Part shown: positions 49,301 through 63,525 of the stretch, piece after piece
Numbering within the stretch: position 1 is the first letter of the stretch
Layout: each line of letters opens with the position of its first letter
NCBI RefSeq assembly: GCF_000150275.1
Contig: NW_002060969.1
Span: 186,943 to 250,942, forward strand
Reading direction: 5' to 3'
Length of the DNA stretch: 64,000 nt
Source of the DNA: Trichoplax adhaerens
Taxonomy: Eukaryota > Placozoa > Uniplacotomia > Trichoplacea > Trichoplacidae
Notes under the pieces: generated by a model
What the model saw: the letters and a program-made list of their open reading frames with translations, nothing else
Database searches by the model: none
What the model was told of the DNA's origin: nothing
Made by a program: the position numbers and the translations under genes

Positions 49301-52300
49301 TTGGAGCAATTCGAATCGACTCTAGTGTCTTTGTTTGAAAAAGGGATTACTAGTACATATAATGTACCTCAGTTAGAAAAGGTGAATTTTACGGAGAAAG
49401 TTTTAGTGCTTAGATAAACTGAATTTGATAACCATTGACCAATTGCGCTAAATTTAATTTCAGTTGGTAATGGATAAATTATTTTGGTCCGGAACTCCAA
49501 TACTAGAATCCGTTGGCGAACATGAGCCATTCGTAACTAACTTAAAAGCTTCAGTTAGTTTCGGTATTAAACAAGCTTTAATACCGCTTCGAGCATATGC
49601 AAAAAGGTATAACAGTTACGTTGAACTCATGAATCTGGACGTAAATGAATACATCAGGCAAGGAATATAATACGAGTGTATTAAAATGGTCCTCGATGAA
49701 TTATACAGTAACTAAAATGATTAAAAAATATATTAAAATTTAGTAAAATTTATTTTATAAATTTTTAACAATACAGACAGTACAATAATTCTGATCATAC
49801 CCCAGCTGAAGTTAAAAGAGAAGTTGAAAAACATTTGGAAGAGAAGATAAAGATCGGAGACAGTATCCCTTCGAATCTGATAATTGGGCCATTCTGGGTT
49901 AGTTGTGAACAAGTGAAGTCTAATTTAGCCAAAAAGCGGAAAGACCTCAGCAAAGCTGTTCTTGAATTACTAGCAAAGAAGCTAAAGAAACAATGTGACG
50001 AGGTTAGTTTAGAGTCTCTATATATAATACTAGCTATTTCTTAGATATAAATTAAAATTATGGGTACTGATTTAAATATTCATCTTTGGTATGATCGCTA
50101 AATCTACTCTAACTGATTATTTTATCACTATTAGATATGTAACGAATTTAAGGCTGTTTCCCGTCGACTGTACGAAAAACCAAACTGCATCGAAGATTTA
50201 TCGGAACTTAGAAGTTATATAAAGACCATTCCTGAGTTATTAACCAATTATCAGGTCAGTTGTAGCTTTAATGTCAAAGCTATTTCAAATATTAATGATA
50301 TTTTCTCTTATGGGTGCGCCAATCCTTATAACAGGATAAGATAAATAAGGCAATGACGGATTATGAACTTATTGAAGACTTCAATTATAACATATCCATG
50401 GATGATTTTAATGTTAGGTATGAATACTTTGAGTGTATTAATGGTTTACTATCGACGATTTTCTCTATTCATACAGAATTTGTGCAATGATTTTCAGTTG
50501 CGTCTTCATTTTATACTTCTTGTTACGCATCTATGTTATTATTTGACACGATAGTTATTCTGAGAGTAGCCGGTAAAAAATTGATCTTATCATTCATCAA
50601 CCTGTGTTATACTTCCATTAATAACACAACATGCCATCATGATACGCGAATTTCACTAGCTAAATCTAGGGCTATGATGTAAGCGATGCTATCTCACATA
50701 ATAAAATCTTATACAACCATATTAAGAGTTACAGATGATTACGTATTAGTAATAAATATTGTATACTCATCTAATTTACCTTATAATTATATTTAATTAT
50801 GTTTACAATACTGTACATATCACTTCTCCTACTCTTACACATGCAACGACAGCCAGTATTTCAAAATTCTCAGAGTTATCATGCTATCTATTACATGATA
50901 TTATCTATCCTTTTTAATACTATAAAGTCTTCTTACGATGTTCATTGTAATGAAATTATCAGTCCGTTCGGTTAAGCTCTGGAATTTTTCTTTTAATTTC
51001 GTTTACCGAGCTAAGTGCATTATCATACATGCGACAATAAGACACCATGAAGAAACTGTAATGACTGAACAAGATCTGATATGAATATATAACTTATGCC
51101 AATCATAGTGCACGTGAATATCTATAACATGTGATCTTAATACAATAGATAATATTAATGTAGATAAGCCAGATGGAATGTATCATTTCTATTTCTATAA
51201 GATATAATACAATAGAACAAGCTATAATATTTCTATATGGGCGATACTACAATATTTATATCTAAATGCTATTACACGGTTGCATACCATGTAATATACT
51301 AATGTATAGAGTGTAATAACACTAACTGTCGCATTCTGAATTAATATTTTTACTATTTTTTACTGTAGATGGACTGCTGTTGGGTGGCCATATAAAATTG
51401 AACAGCAAATGAAACAAACTGATGAATCATTAGAAAAAGATGAGGAAAGATTTCGTAAGGTTCAAGTTACCGATCAAAGCAACTTTGAAGATCGACTAGA
51501 TACATTACAGGTACACATATTAAAGAGGTAGTTGCAAAACTTCGTTCTATTCTCTTATCAACATTAATTTCGTCTTCCAAGTGCATCTGCTAAGTAGCAA
51601 AATAGGCGTATTTATCCATAGCTAATGAAGGAAACTTAAAAGCAAAGATTTGATAGTCTTTGCAAAATATCTACAGTGATAGACCAGATTAATTGTGTGT
51701 AATCTACAGTCTCGATTTTCCATTCCTACTCAGATGGTTGTAGCAGGATTCTCAGCCCATACAGATGTCAAAAAAGCTCACGAAGTTGCCAACGAGGTGC
51801 GACGTGTCGTTAAACAATTGAAGGAATGCCAAACTCTTGCTGCGTTATACAATAATCGTGAACGCCTTTTCGACATGCCTGTGACATCGGTAATATGTCA
51901 ATATTGTTCGTCACTGCAGTAATATTATAATATAAATATAAGAATGCTCATATACAATGTGCTGTATGTTAGTATACTTTGCTGATACAAAGATTTATAG
52001 AATAATGGTTTATTTAGTAATTGCCGAAAATTGATTCAATTTGTTGTCACTATTTCTAAGATGAAATTATTTATTTCTTACAGTATGATAAACTGGCCAA
52101 ACTTTTAAAGGATTTCGAACCTTTTAAGAATTTATGGTTGACTGTTTCCGATTGGATTAAATGGCATGAGAGCTGGATGGAAGATCCTTTGACTTCAATC
52201 GATCCTGAACTGCTGGAAAATAATGTCTCTAACTCATTTAAAACACTGCATAAGTGTTATAAGGCCTTTAAAGGTTCTGAAACATGAACTTGTCTATACA

Positions 52301-55300
52301 ATTTTTAAATAAAAATGGCATAGGTCTTCAACATCTTATATTAAATTAACAAACAAACCATAACTTCTACAAGTTACGAGTATCTTTTTATACTGTCTAT
52401 TCGGAATTTATTAGAAATGTTGACTCAAATATCATATTCTACATTAGATATTCCAATGGTACAACAAATTGCAAAAGACATCAGAGAGCGAATAGATGAA
52501 TTTAAGCCTTATATACCACTTATACACGGTCTCCGTAATCCGGGCATGAGAAGCAGACATTACGAGCAGGTTTGTCTTCTGCTAACTGTATCTCATCTAT
52601 TCTCAAGACAGTAATATTTAATACGAGCATATCGAGTACCACTTCATATGTACTAAAGACACGTACGGCTAGTATTACTATGCATTACTGACCAAACAGG
52701 CCTAAAAAATAGGGCGATAATAACTTATGATTTCCATAACGACTTTTTGCACAGCTGTCTTTGGAACTTGGGTTTACGGTAGTACCGAAGGCAACTCTTA
52801 CATTCTCTAAATGCTTGGAAATGAAACTACAAGATCATATAGCTACCATAGCAAAAATTGCTGAAGTTGCTGGAAAGGAGTATTCAATAGAACAGGTAAG
52901 ACTTTAGTAACGCTTGAAATTAGTAAAATGTTAAAAGACATTTAACTGTAATTATCATACTGTTAAGGTGACAGGATTTAAGTTGTTTATTCGGTCAAAA
53001 TAATAGTTTTTTTATTTTTAACAATTTTAGGCCTTGGATAAAATGGAAAATGACTGGAATCCCGTTAATTTGGAGGTTATATTGTATAAGCAAACTGGAA
53101 GCTATATAATGAAAACAACAGATGAAACTTCTCAATTGCTAGATGATCATATCGTAATGACGCAAAGTATGTCATTTTCGCCATATAAAAGACCATTTGA
53201 AGATAGGATAAACATATGGGAGGGTAAACTTCGTATGACGCAAGGTAAGTGCCGAAGGAACAAAGCAAGGAGCGTTGGTTATTAAATTATGTGTTTCTTA
53301 AATCAAAGTTTCTTGTAATAATTATTTTATTATACCGAACTAGACGTCATGGACGAATGGTTATCTTGCCAACGAGCATGGCTGTATCTAGAACCAATTT
53401 TCGGCTCTGAGGACATCAATAGACAATTGCCTGTTGAAAGTAAAAGATTTCAAACAATGGATCGAATATGGAGAAAGATCATGAAGAATGCAAAGGAAAA
53501 TCCGCAAGTATGAGTACTATACTGTAACTGATCACATAAATAATTATAGGATGTTTTAGACAAAGTTTATTTAGAAAGAATTAAGTCATTTACTTGTCTG
53601 CTAGTGATTTCATAGCTAAAAATAAGAAATGTACATTTGCTTACATCATACGATATATTTTAGTTTGCTTTAGATTAAACATTTATTACCGTAATAACAA
53701 TTTCGTACAAACTGGTTGGGTTATTATTATTGCGTATGGGCACTTAACCGGTTACAAATACGCAATTATCATTTACATTTAAATGCGGCATTTACATATG
53801 TAAGGTAATCCACCTTGAGCAGTTTCATATTTTAGTAGCACGCTACCTCACTTTAGTATGTCACATTACAATCAACAATAAAACACAACAGTAACTAAGT
53901 TCTGTCATTGTATAATAGATACTATATGCGTAGATATAACTTAATATTGATCCCATGCGTAGGTGATCTCCCTATGTCCAGATGGTAGAATGCTAGAAAA
54001 TTTGAAAGAATGTAATCGACTTTTGGATCAAGTTCAGAAAGGGTTAAGCGATTACTTAGAAACAAAAAGAACTGCTTTTCCCAGATTTTATTTTTTGTCT
54101 GATGACGAGCTACTGGAGATTTTATCTCAAACTAAGGATCCTACAGCTGTTCAACCCCATCTAAAGAAGTGTTTCGAAAATATTGCTAAGGTATCATATT
54201 TTTACACTATTTCGATTGTTTTGTGGGTCGAAGTTGTAAAAAGAAACGAATTAATTCTCTATTTGCAAAGCTAAATTTCGAAAACGATCTGAAGATCAAT
54301 GCAATGCTATCATCTGAAGGTGAAAAAGTACCTTTTTCGGAGGAGGTATATCCAATTGGTAACGTAGAAGATTGGCTTTTAGAGGTTGAACGAGTCATGA
54401 AATGCAGTATCAAAGAAGTTCTACGGCAAGCTTTGATGATGTACGCAAAGGTAGGTCAATGATTTTAATGTTTATAATAGCATTAGCTAAATAGCTTTAA
54501 CTAGGAAAGAAATTTCTGAGATACTGATTGCAAATCCATAGGAGGATCGAAAAGACTGGGTTCTCCAATGGCCTGGTCAAATCGTTATCGCCGGATGTCA
54601 AACTTATTGGACTAAATTAGTTACTGATGCTATTAACAACAGTCAATTAAATAGCCTATATCAGTCGCTACTAGATCAGGTAATCAACTTAGTCCCCTGT
54701 AAGACAATTATTAGCATGTAATACATCTAATACGATTATCTGATATTAAAATTACAGTTAGATGATTTGGTAAAACTCGTTCGTGGACATTTAACGAAAT
54801 TGCAACGATTGATACTGTCAGCTGTGATTGTTATCGAGGTATGCTTATTTTGCAGTACCCATCCTATACTGTACACTGTACAGTATAATTATGGGTTAGT
54901 TGCTACAAAAAAATATTTCAGCAGAGAAGGTTGAGAGTAATCAAAAACGCTAGTTCTCTGGGTGTCATAAATTTTAGTTAGCATAATTTGATGACGCATT
55001 TCTCCGTGTATGTTTACCCGCTTTAAATATATTAACCCCGTAGGTTCACGGAAGAGATGTAGTTTTCAAAATGAAGGAAGAAGGTATAGCTAATGCAAAT
55101 GAGTTCGAATGGATCAGACAGCTACGCTATTACTGGGAAGATGGACTTTTTATTAGGGTAGTAAATGCTGAATTTCCGTATGGATCCGAATATCTTGGAA
55201 ACACTGGTAGATTAGTAATTACGCCTTTAACGGACAGGTGTTACTTGACTTTAACCGGTGCTCTTCATCTAAAATTTGGGGGAGCGCCAGCTGGCCCGGC

Positions 55301-58300
55301 TGGAACTGGAAAAACAGAAACTACTAAAGATTTAGCTAAAGCTATGGCCGTACAGTGTGTAGTCTTTAACTGTTCCGATCAATTAGATTATATGGCAATG
55401 GGAAAATTTTTTAAAGGTTTAGCTAGTGCTGGAGCATGGGCTTGTTTTGATGAATTTAATCGGATTGATATTGAAGTATTATCGGTTGTGGCTCAACAAA
55501 TTGCTACCATTCAAAAAGCCCAACAACAGAAAGTAGATCGGTTTATTTTCGAAGGTGTTGAAATTGCGTTAAGGTCATCATGTGCCGTATTTGTAACAAT
55601 GAATCCTGGTTATGCAGGGAGAACTGAATTACCGGATAACCTGAAGGCTCTTTTTCGCCCTGTTGCGATGATGGTGCCTGATTATGCGATGATTGCAGAA
55701 ATTATGTTATTTTCATACGGATTCTCGGAAGCTAAGACTCTATCAAGAAAAATTACAACCACATTTAAACTATCATCGGAACAATTAAGTTCTCAAGATC
55801 ATTATGATTTTGGAATGAGAGCAGTCAAGACCGTCATTTCAGCAGCTGGCAATCTTAAACGGGAAAATCAAGTTTTAAATGAGGAGTCAATTGTATTGAG
55901 GGCTATTAGAGACGTAAATGTTCCGAAATTTTTGATGGATGACTTGAAACTCTTTAATGGAATTATATCGGATCTCTTTCCAAGATTGAGAGAGGAGCCA
56001 GCAGATTATGGAGAATTAGAACAGTCAATACGAAAAAGTTGCAAGAAATCCGGATTATTAGATATTGATGGATTTGTAACGAAATGTATTCAGTTGTACG
56101 AGACTACAGTGGTAAGGCACGGATTGATGCTAGTAGGACCAACTGGATCAGGAAAAACTAAGTGCTACGAAGTATTAAAAAGAGCGTTAAGTGTTTTAAG
56201 GGGCAAAGAAGCTAGTAACGGATTAAATTATGAACAAGTATTCACGTATGTTTTAAATCCAAAATCAATTACAATGGGACAATTATACGGCGAATTTGAT
56301 CAATTAACACATGAATGGACTGATGGAATTTTATCTGCATTAATCCGACAAGGAGTTACAAACAATACAACTGATAAAAAGTGGTACGTTTTCGACGGCC
56401 CTGTTGATGCCATTTGGATTGAGAATATGAATACCGTACTTGATGATAACAAAAAGTTATGTTTAAGTAGTGGGGAAATTATTAAATTAACAGAAGAGCA
56501 AACTATGATGTTTGAAGTATCAAACCTTTCGGAAGCTTCGCCCGCCACTGTTAGTAGATGTGGAATGGTGTATCTTGAGCCGAGCATTTTAGGATTAGAA
56601 GCTTTCGTTATATGCTGGCTACGAAAATTGCCTACACCTGCAAAGCATTGTCAAGATAAACTTAAATATCTATTCGATACTTATTTGCAAGATTCTATTT
56701 TTTTTATGAGGCAAAATTTAAAGGAATTTGTAACTACAGTTGATAGCAACTTAGTAACCAGCCTATGTAATATTCTCGACTCCTTCTTCTCTCCATTTAT
56801 TCCGAAAGAAGTTCGTATCTGTATAAGCAGGATGTAGTAAATGCATCCAATATATATAATCCGGATGCATATTAGGATCGGTGAGACTAATTTAAATTAT
56901 TTTTATTCTAAAATAGGGATACCCAAATGATAATGATGGAATACCGGAAATGGATGACCTAATTGAAATGTGGTTTATATTTGCACTTGTTTGGAGTATT
57001 GGAGCAACATGCGATATGGATGGGAGAATAAAATTTGATAGCTATCTAAGAAATAAATTAAAACTGACTCCGATTGCACTAAGTCTTCCTGAGATGGGAA
57101 CTGTGTTTGATTATAAATTAGACTATTGTATTTCAAGCCCATATGATGACGATGATGATAAGAAAATTAACAAAAAGTCGGTTTCATGGGTAAGATGGAT
57201 CGATAGTGTTGAAGAATTTGCTATTCCGATAGATTCTCGTTTTGCTGATGTTATTGTTCCTACGACTGATACTATTCGAGGTTCATATCTACTGAATTTG
57301 TTATTGACTAACAAAAAGCGAGTGTTATGTATTGGACCAACTGGCACCGGTAAAACGTTAACCGTTAGCGATAAATTACTACGGAACATGCCGGAAGATT
57401 ATCTATCACATTTTATTATATTTTCTGCTCGTACAAATGCTAATCATACACAGGATGTCATAGATGGAAAGCTCGACAAGAGACGCAAAGGTGTCTATGG
57501 ACCACCGATAGGAAAAAGTTGCATTTTTTTTATTGATGATTTAAATATGCCTTCCTTAGAAGTTTATGGAGCTCAGCCACCTATCGAATTGATACGCCAG
57601 TGGTGTGATCATAAAGGATGGTACGATCGTAAAGCAATCGGGCAATTTCGTGAATTGGTCGATTTAAATTTTGTATGTGCTATGGGTCCTCCAGGAGGAG
57701 GTAGAAATCAGATAACTTCTCGCCTAACTAGACATTTCAATTACTTAACTTTCACTGAATTAGAAGATAAAAGTAAGTTCAGAATTTTTTCTACTATATT
57801 AACAAACTGGATGAGCCAATTCCCGGATGCGAGTACGTTGTGTCAACAACTTGTCAACGCTACAATTGACATCTATAATACAATTACTTCTCAATTATTA
57901 CCAACTCCTGCTAAAAGCCATTATACCTTTAACTTAAGAGATTTATCAAAAGTATTTCAGGGTATGTTAATGGCGGATTCATCCAAACTAGCAGATAAAA
58001 GCGCACTACTAAGGTTATGGTTTCACGAAAATTGTCGTGTATTCCAAGATCGACTTATTGATATAGACGATTGCGTTTGGTTTCAAGGGGTTATAAACTC
58101 AAAATTAGAAAGTTTTCAATTGTCCTTGGCTGGTATTAAGACCACAGAACTTCTATTCTACGGCGATTTCATGCAACAAGCATCTGATGTTAGGAATTAC
58201 GAAGAAATTGTCAACCAAAATACCATGATTACCACATTAAATGATTATCTTGACGATTACAATCAAATATCTACTAATAAGATAAAATTAGTTCTTTTTA

Positions 58301-61300
58301 TGGATGCTGTGCAGCATATAGTGAGGATTAGTAGAGTTATCCGACAACCATTCGGGAACGCTCTTTTACTAGGAATGGGCGGTAGTGGACGTCAATCGCT
58401 AACGAAATTAGCAGCTCACATGTCCGAATATGATTGCTTCCAGATTGAGTTGTCTAAGAATTATGGGATGTCTGAATGGCGAGAAGACATTAAAGGTATC
58501 ATGCAAAAGGCCGGCCTCGAAAACAAATCTATAGTTTTTTTATTCACTGACACTCAGATCAAGAATGAAACATTTTTAGAGGACATTAATAATATTCTTA
58601 ATTCAGGTGATGTCCCAAATTTGTTTAACTCTGATGAACTTGACACAATCTATACTTCTATGAAACCTGTAGTTCTAGACGAAAGAGGACAGCCGACTAA
58701 AGCGAACCTGTATTCTGCTTTTGTAAAGAGAGTCCGCAATAATATACATTGCGTAATCTGTATGAGCCCTATAGGAGAAATTTTTCGCCAGAGGTTACGT
58801 CAATTTCCGTCGCTAGTCAATTGCTGTACAATTGATTGGTTCTCTAAATGGCCAAGCGAAGCTTTACGATCTGTGGCGCAACACTTTTTAAAAGAATTAG
58901 CAAATTTTGACGTTACAACAACTGTTTTCGATGCTTTAGTCAGTATATGTGTTAATATGCATGAATCAGTTTGTGAGAGGAGTGAACTATATCTGACTGA
59001 ATTATCTCGTTACTATTATGTTACACCATCTAACTATCTGCAACTCCTTGGAACATTCGCCAGGATATTTACTCTTAAGAAAGAGGAGTTGATCAAAAAA
59101 AGGGATAGAACTAAGACAGGATTAGATAAGCTATTAGCTACTGCTGAAGAAGTTGAAAAGCTACAAGAAGAATTAGAAACAATGCGACCACTTTTAGAAA
59201 GGGCAGCCATAGAAACCTCTGAAACCATGCAGCAAATTAAGAAAGATACGTCAGTAGCGGAAGAAACTAAAGTCGTCGTTCAGAAAGAAGAGAAACAAGC
59301 AGCTATACAAGCTCAAAAAACACAAGAAATTGCTGATGAAGCGCAGAGAGAACTAAATGAAGCATTGCCTGCTTTGGAAGCTGCTCTATCAAGCTTGAAA
59401 TCGTTAAATCGAAATGACGTCGTTGAAGTCCGTACCATGCACAAACCACCAGCAGGCGTGCGCATGGTTATTGAAACCGTTAGCATTATGAAGGGTATCA
59501 AACCCAGAAAAGTTGCTGGAGACAAAGTTGGTATGAAGGTCGACGATTATTGGGAACCCGGTAAGGCTTTATTATCGGATCCCGGAAAATTCCTGGATAG
59601 CTTATTCAAATACGACAAAGACAATATACCAGATTCGATAATTAACAAAATTCAACCATATATTGACAGCGAAGAATTTCAACCATCTGCTATCTCTAGG
59701 GTATCTAAAGCATGTACATCTATTTGTCAATGGGTTCGTGCAATGTATAAATATCATTTTGTGGCCAAAAATGTTGCTCCGAAAAGGGAAAGATTGCAAG
59801 AAGCACAGGCAGACTTAGTGGAAACTCAACGAATCCTAGAAGAAGCTAAGAGTAGATTACAAGGTGTTGAAGATGGAATTTCGTCTATGAAGGCCAAGTA
59901 TGAGGAGTGTGTTGCTAGAAAGGAAGAATTAGAACTAAAATGTGATGAATGTACCGCTAGACTGGCAAGAGCTGAAACGTTGATCGAAGGTCTTAGTGAT
60001 GAAAGGATCCGATGGCAACATACAATAGAAGAAATTGATAGATTAGTAATAAATATTGTAGGAGATGCTCTAATATCTGCTGCATACATAGCTTATATGG
60101 GTCCGTTTACTGGAGAATATAGGAATAAACTTTTAGATGAATGGAAAATACAACTTGAAGAGCTGCATGCTCCTCATTCATCTCACCCATCATTAGTTTC
60201 AACCCTCGGCGATCCAGTTAAAATTAGAAGTTGGCAAATTTCAGGCCTACCTCGTGATGCATTGTCTGTTGAAAATGCTATGATATCACAGTACTCTCAA
60301 AGGTGGCCACTATTTATTGATCCACAAGGGCAAGCTAACAAATGGGTTAAAAATATGGAGAAAGATAAAGGTTTAGATGTTTTAAAATTGACGGATCGTG
60401 ATTTCCTTAGGAGTTTAGAAAATGCAGTTAGATTTGGCAAACCTTGCTTGCTAGAAAATGTTGGTGAAGACTTGGATCCTGCATTGGATCCACTTCTCCT
60501 TAAGCATACTTTCAAGCAGTCCGGCGGAACCGTAGTCAAGTTAGGAGATGCTATCATACCCTATCACGATGAATTTAAGTTATACATAGCGACTAAACTG
60601 CCAAATCCACATTATGCACCTGAAGTTTCATCCAAAGTAACCCTGATCAACTTCACATTATCTCCAAGCGGTTTGGAAGATCAACTCTTAGCTCTAGTTG
60701 TTGCGGAAGAAAGACCAGATCTGGAAGAGGCAAAAAATCAACTGATATTGAGTAATGCCAGAATGAGACAAGAGCTAAGAGAAATAGAAGATAAAATTTT
60801 AGCTAGACTATCTGCGTCGGAAGGTAATCCAGTTGACGATATCGATCTTATTAAGACATTAGAGGCGAGTAAAGCGAAGTCTGAGGAGATAAAATCCCGT
60901 GTAGCAATAGCTGAAAGAACTGAAAAGGACATTGATGAAACACGAAATGAGTATATTCCAGTGGCTATAAGAACAAGAATCTTATTCTTTTGTGTTACAG
61001 ATTTAGCAAAGCTAGACCCCATGTATCAGTACTCGCTTGAATGGTTTATCGGTATATTTTTAAGTGGAATCTCCAATGCAGATAGAGCTGACAAAGTTCG
61101 AATTAGGATTGAAAATATCAACGATTATTTTACCTATAGTTTATTTACTAACATTTGTCGTAGTTTATTCGAAAGGCACAAGCTATTATTTGCATTTTTG
61201 CTAAGTTCCCGAATCTTACAAGACGAAAATGCTATTGATATGGCTGAGTGGAGATTCTTACTTACAGGAGGGGCAGCTGTAACTCAAAATTTACCTAACC

Positions 61301-63484
61301 CAGCTTCACAATGGCTATCCGAACGTGGATGGACGGAAATTTTACATCTATCAGAATTGTCTACTTTTCGAGATTTTGCTAGAGACTTCACTATACATGT
61401 TGAAGAATTTAAAAGAATATTTGATAGTTCAGAACCCCATAAGCAAAGACTACCTGGTCGGTGGAACGAGGAAATTAATCCGTTCCAGAAAATGCTGGTT
61501 TTACGATGCATCAGAGCTGATAAACTTAGCAATGCCATGCAGGAATTTGTTTCTCTGCATTTAGGCCAAAAGTTTATCGAACCTCAAACTACAGACTTGT
61601 CTATGGCATACAAAGATTCTTCTAACGTGGTTCCACTTATTTTTGTATTATCCCCGGGTACTGACCCAGCAGCGGATTTATACAAGTTTGCAGAAGAGAT
61701 GAGATTCAGTAAAAAGCTTAGTGCGATTTCTCTAGGGCAAGGACAAGGACCGAGAGCTGAAGCCATGATGCGTTCGGCAACTGATCGAGGGAAATGGGTA
61801 TTTTTTCAAAATTGCCATCTAGCTCCAAGCTGGATGCCGGTAATGGAAAGATTGATAGAGAGTATCGATCATGATAAAGTTCATCGTGATTTTCGTATGT
61901 GGTTGACTAGTATGCCGAGTCCTGAATTCCCAGTCTCCGTATTGCAAAATGGCTCAAAGATGACCGTTGAACCGCCTCGTGGCATGAAGGCAAATCTTCT
62001 GAAATCTTTTAGCGGTTTTAACGACGAGTTCATGAATTCATGCAGCAAAGGCTCTTTATTTAAAAGTTTGCTATTTTCCTTGTGTTTATTTCACGGAGTT
62101 ATTTTGGAACGTCGTAAATTTGGACCATTAGGATTAAACATTCCTTATGAATTTACTGATGGAGATTTAAGAATTTGCATCAGTCAATTAAAAATGTTCT
62201 TGGAAGAATATTCTCAAGTGCCCTTTAAAGTCTTAAAGTATACGGCCGGCCATATAAATTACGGAGGTCGAGTTACGGATGAATGGGATAGAAGATGCGT
62301 GATGAACATTTTAGATGATTATTACAACAGCAGTGTGCTATCAGAAGATCATAGTTACTGCGATAACGGAACCTATAGGCAAATAAATCCGTCAGTTGAT
62401 TACCAAGGCTATATGCATCACATCCGTTCGCTGCCAATTAATGACTCACCAGATATCTTCGGCTTACATGAAAATGCCAGCATAACTTTTGCGCAGAGTG
62501 AGACGTTCACCCTACTTAATAATATACTAAAATTGCAACCTCGATCTTCAAAAGGAATCGATAGATCTAGAGAAGAAATTATGGAAGAAGCCGCTAGAGC
62601 GATTCTAGACTCTATACCTGGTGCAATATCGATTGAATTTGTGGTTTCTAAATATCCAGTGAAATATGAAGAATCTATGAATACGGTACTAATCCAAGAA
62701 GTGATCCGTTATAATAGATTATTACAGATTATAGTTAACACATTAGCGGATCTTTTGAAAGCGCTAAAAGGTCTAGTAGTTATGTCTTCTTCCCTTGAAA
62801 CAATGGCAAGCAATATATATGATAATGCAGTACCGGAGACATGGAATTCTAGAGCATATCCATCTCTGAAACCTTTAGCTTCTTGGGTTAGCGATTTGAT
62901 AGCAAGGGTGCAATATATCCGAAATTGGGTTGATACGGGAATTCCGGCAGTATTTTGGATTTCTGGATTTTTTTTCCCGCAGGCTTTTCTAACTGGGACT
63001 CTGCAAAATTTCGCAAGGCGAAAAGTTGTATCAATTGACACAATTTCCTTCGATTATAGTATGATGGACGATAGCAATTTCGAAGGAAAGCCAGAAATTG
63101 GATGCTATATACGTGGGTTATTTCTGGAAGGTGCTAGATGGGATAATGTTTCTAAATGTCTCACAGAATCTAGGCCGAAGGAACTTTACAGTGATATGCC
63201 CATAGTATGGCTAAAGCCTATCGTTAATCGAATTATGCCAATGGATGGTATTTATGTTTGCCCTGTCTATAAGACGCTTACTCGAGCAGGTAAAAGTTTT
63301 AGCATGCTTGACGTAAATTATCTATCTATCATTTACAATTGTATCTGGTGACATTTCACTAGGGACACTATCTACCACTGGACATTCCACGAATTTCGTC
63401 TTATCAATTGAAGTACCGAGCCTGAAGCCGCAGGAGCATTGGATTAAGAGAGGCGTTGCCTTAATTTGTGCGTTAGACTATTAA
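46374..63484 (+). CDS. DNAH1: DNAH1, axonemal dynein heavy chain (inner arm)
   Basis: ATP-driven motor of an inner dynein arm in motile cilia. About 28 exons: 46374-46499, 46748-46827 (tentative), 46920-47008, 47190-47401, 47501-47951, 48141-48298, 48345-48590, 48668-48835, 48992-49122, 49231-49381, 49464-49657, 49777-50002, 50135-50254, 50335-50417, 51369-51510, 51734-51889, 52084-52273, 52448-52569, 52755-52895, 53031-53244, 53344-53507, 53963-54190, 54271-54450, 54542-54679, 54758-54838, 55044-56810, 56917-63289, 63363-63484; about 4150 residues, near human DNAH1. The N-terminal [13 protein letters not shown] and C-terminal [12 protein letters not shown] are DNAH1-like. P-loops: AAA1 GPAGTGKTE (55293), AAA2 GPTGSGKTK (56136), AAA3 GPTGTGKT (57334), AAA4 degenerate GMGGSGRQS (58372). 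Stalk coils about 59.08-59.39 and 59.77-60.03 kb flank the microtubule-binding domain. One intron (49658-49776) appears GC-AG. A small exon between the first two may be missing. Confidence 0.95.
54866..54888. repeat. Short CTGTAC palindrome in a DNAH1 intron
   Basis: TACTGTACACTGTACAGTAT is a compact copy of the pentamer motif inside the intron 54839-55043. It shows that the motif also occurs singly within introns, outside the promoter-side arrays. Confidence 0.6.
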
Positions 63485-63519
63485 AGCCTTGACAAAATAT
63501 CATAAACGCGAATTGTATG

Positions 63520-63525
63520 AATAAA
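63520..63525 (+). promoter_or_regulatory. Polyadenylation signal of DNAH1
   Basis: AATAAA, 36 bases after the DNAH1 stop codon. Canonical signal at a plausible though short distance for a 3' UTR. Confidence 0.5.

Noticed and set aside
54207-54413. Minus-strand open frame within the DNAH1 exon region
   Set aside because: Lies opposite exon 54271-54450, which joins in phase in the dynein model.
57123-63041. Many antisense open frames of 60-110 codons opposite DNAH1
   Set aside because: Shadow frames of a long conserved coding exon; none has independent similarity.
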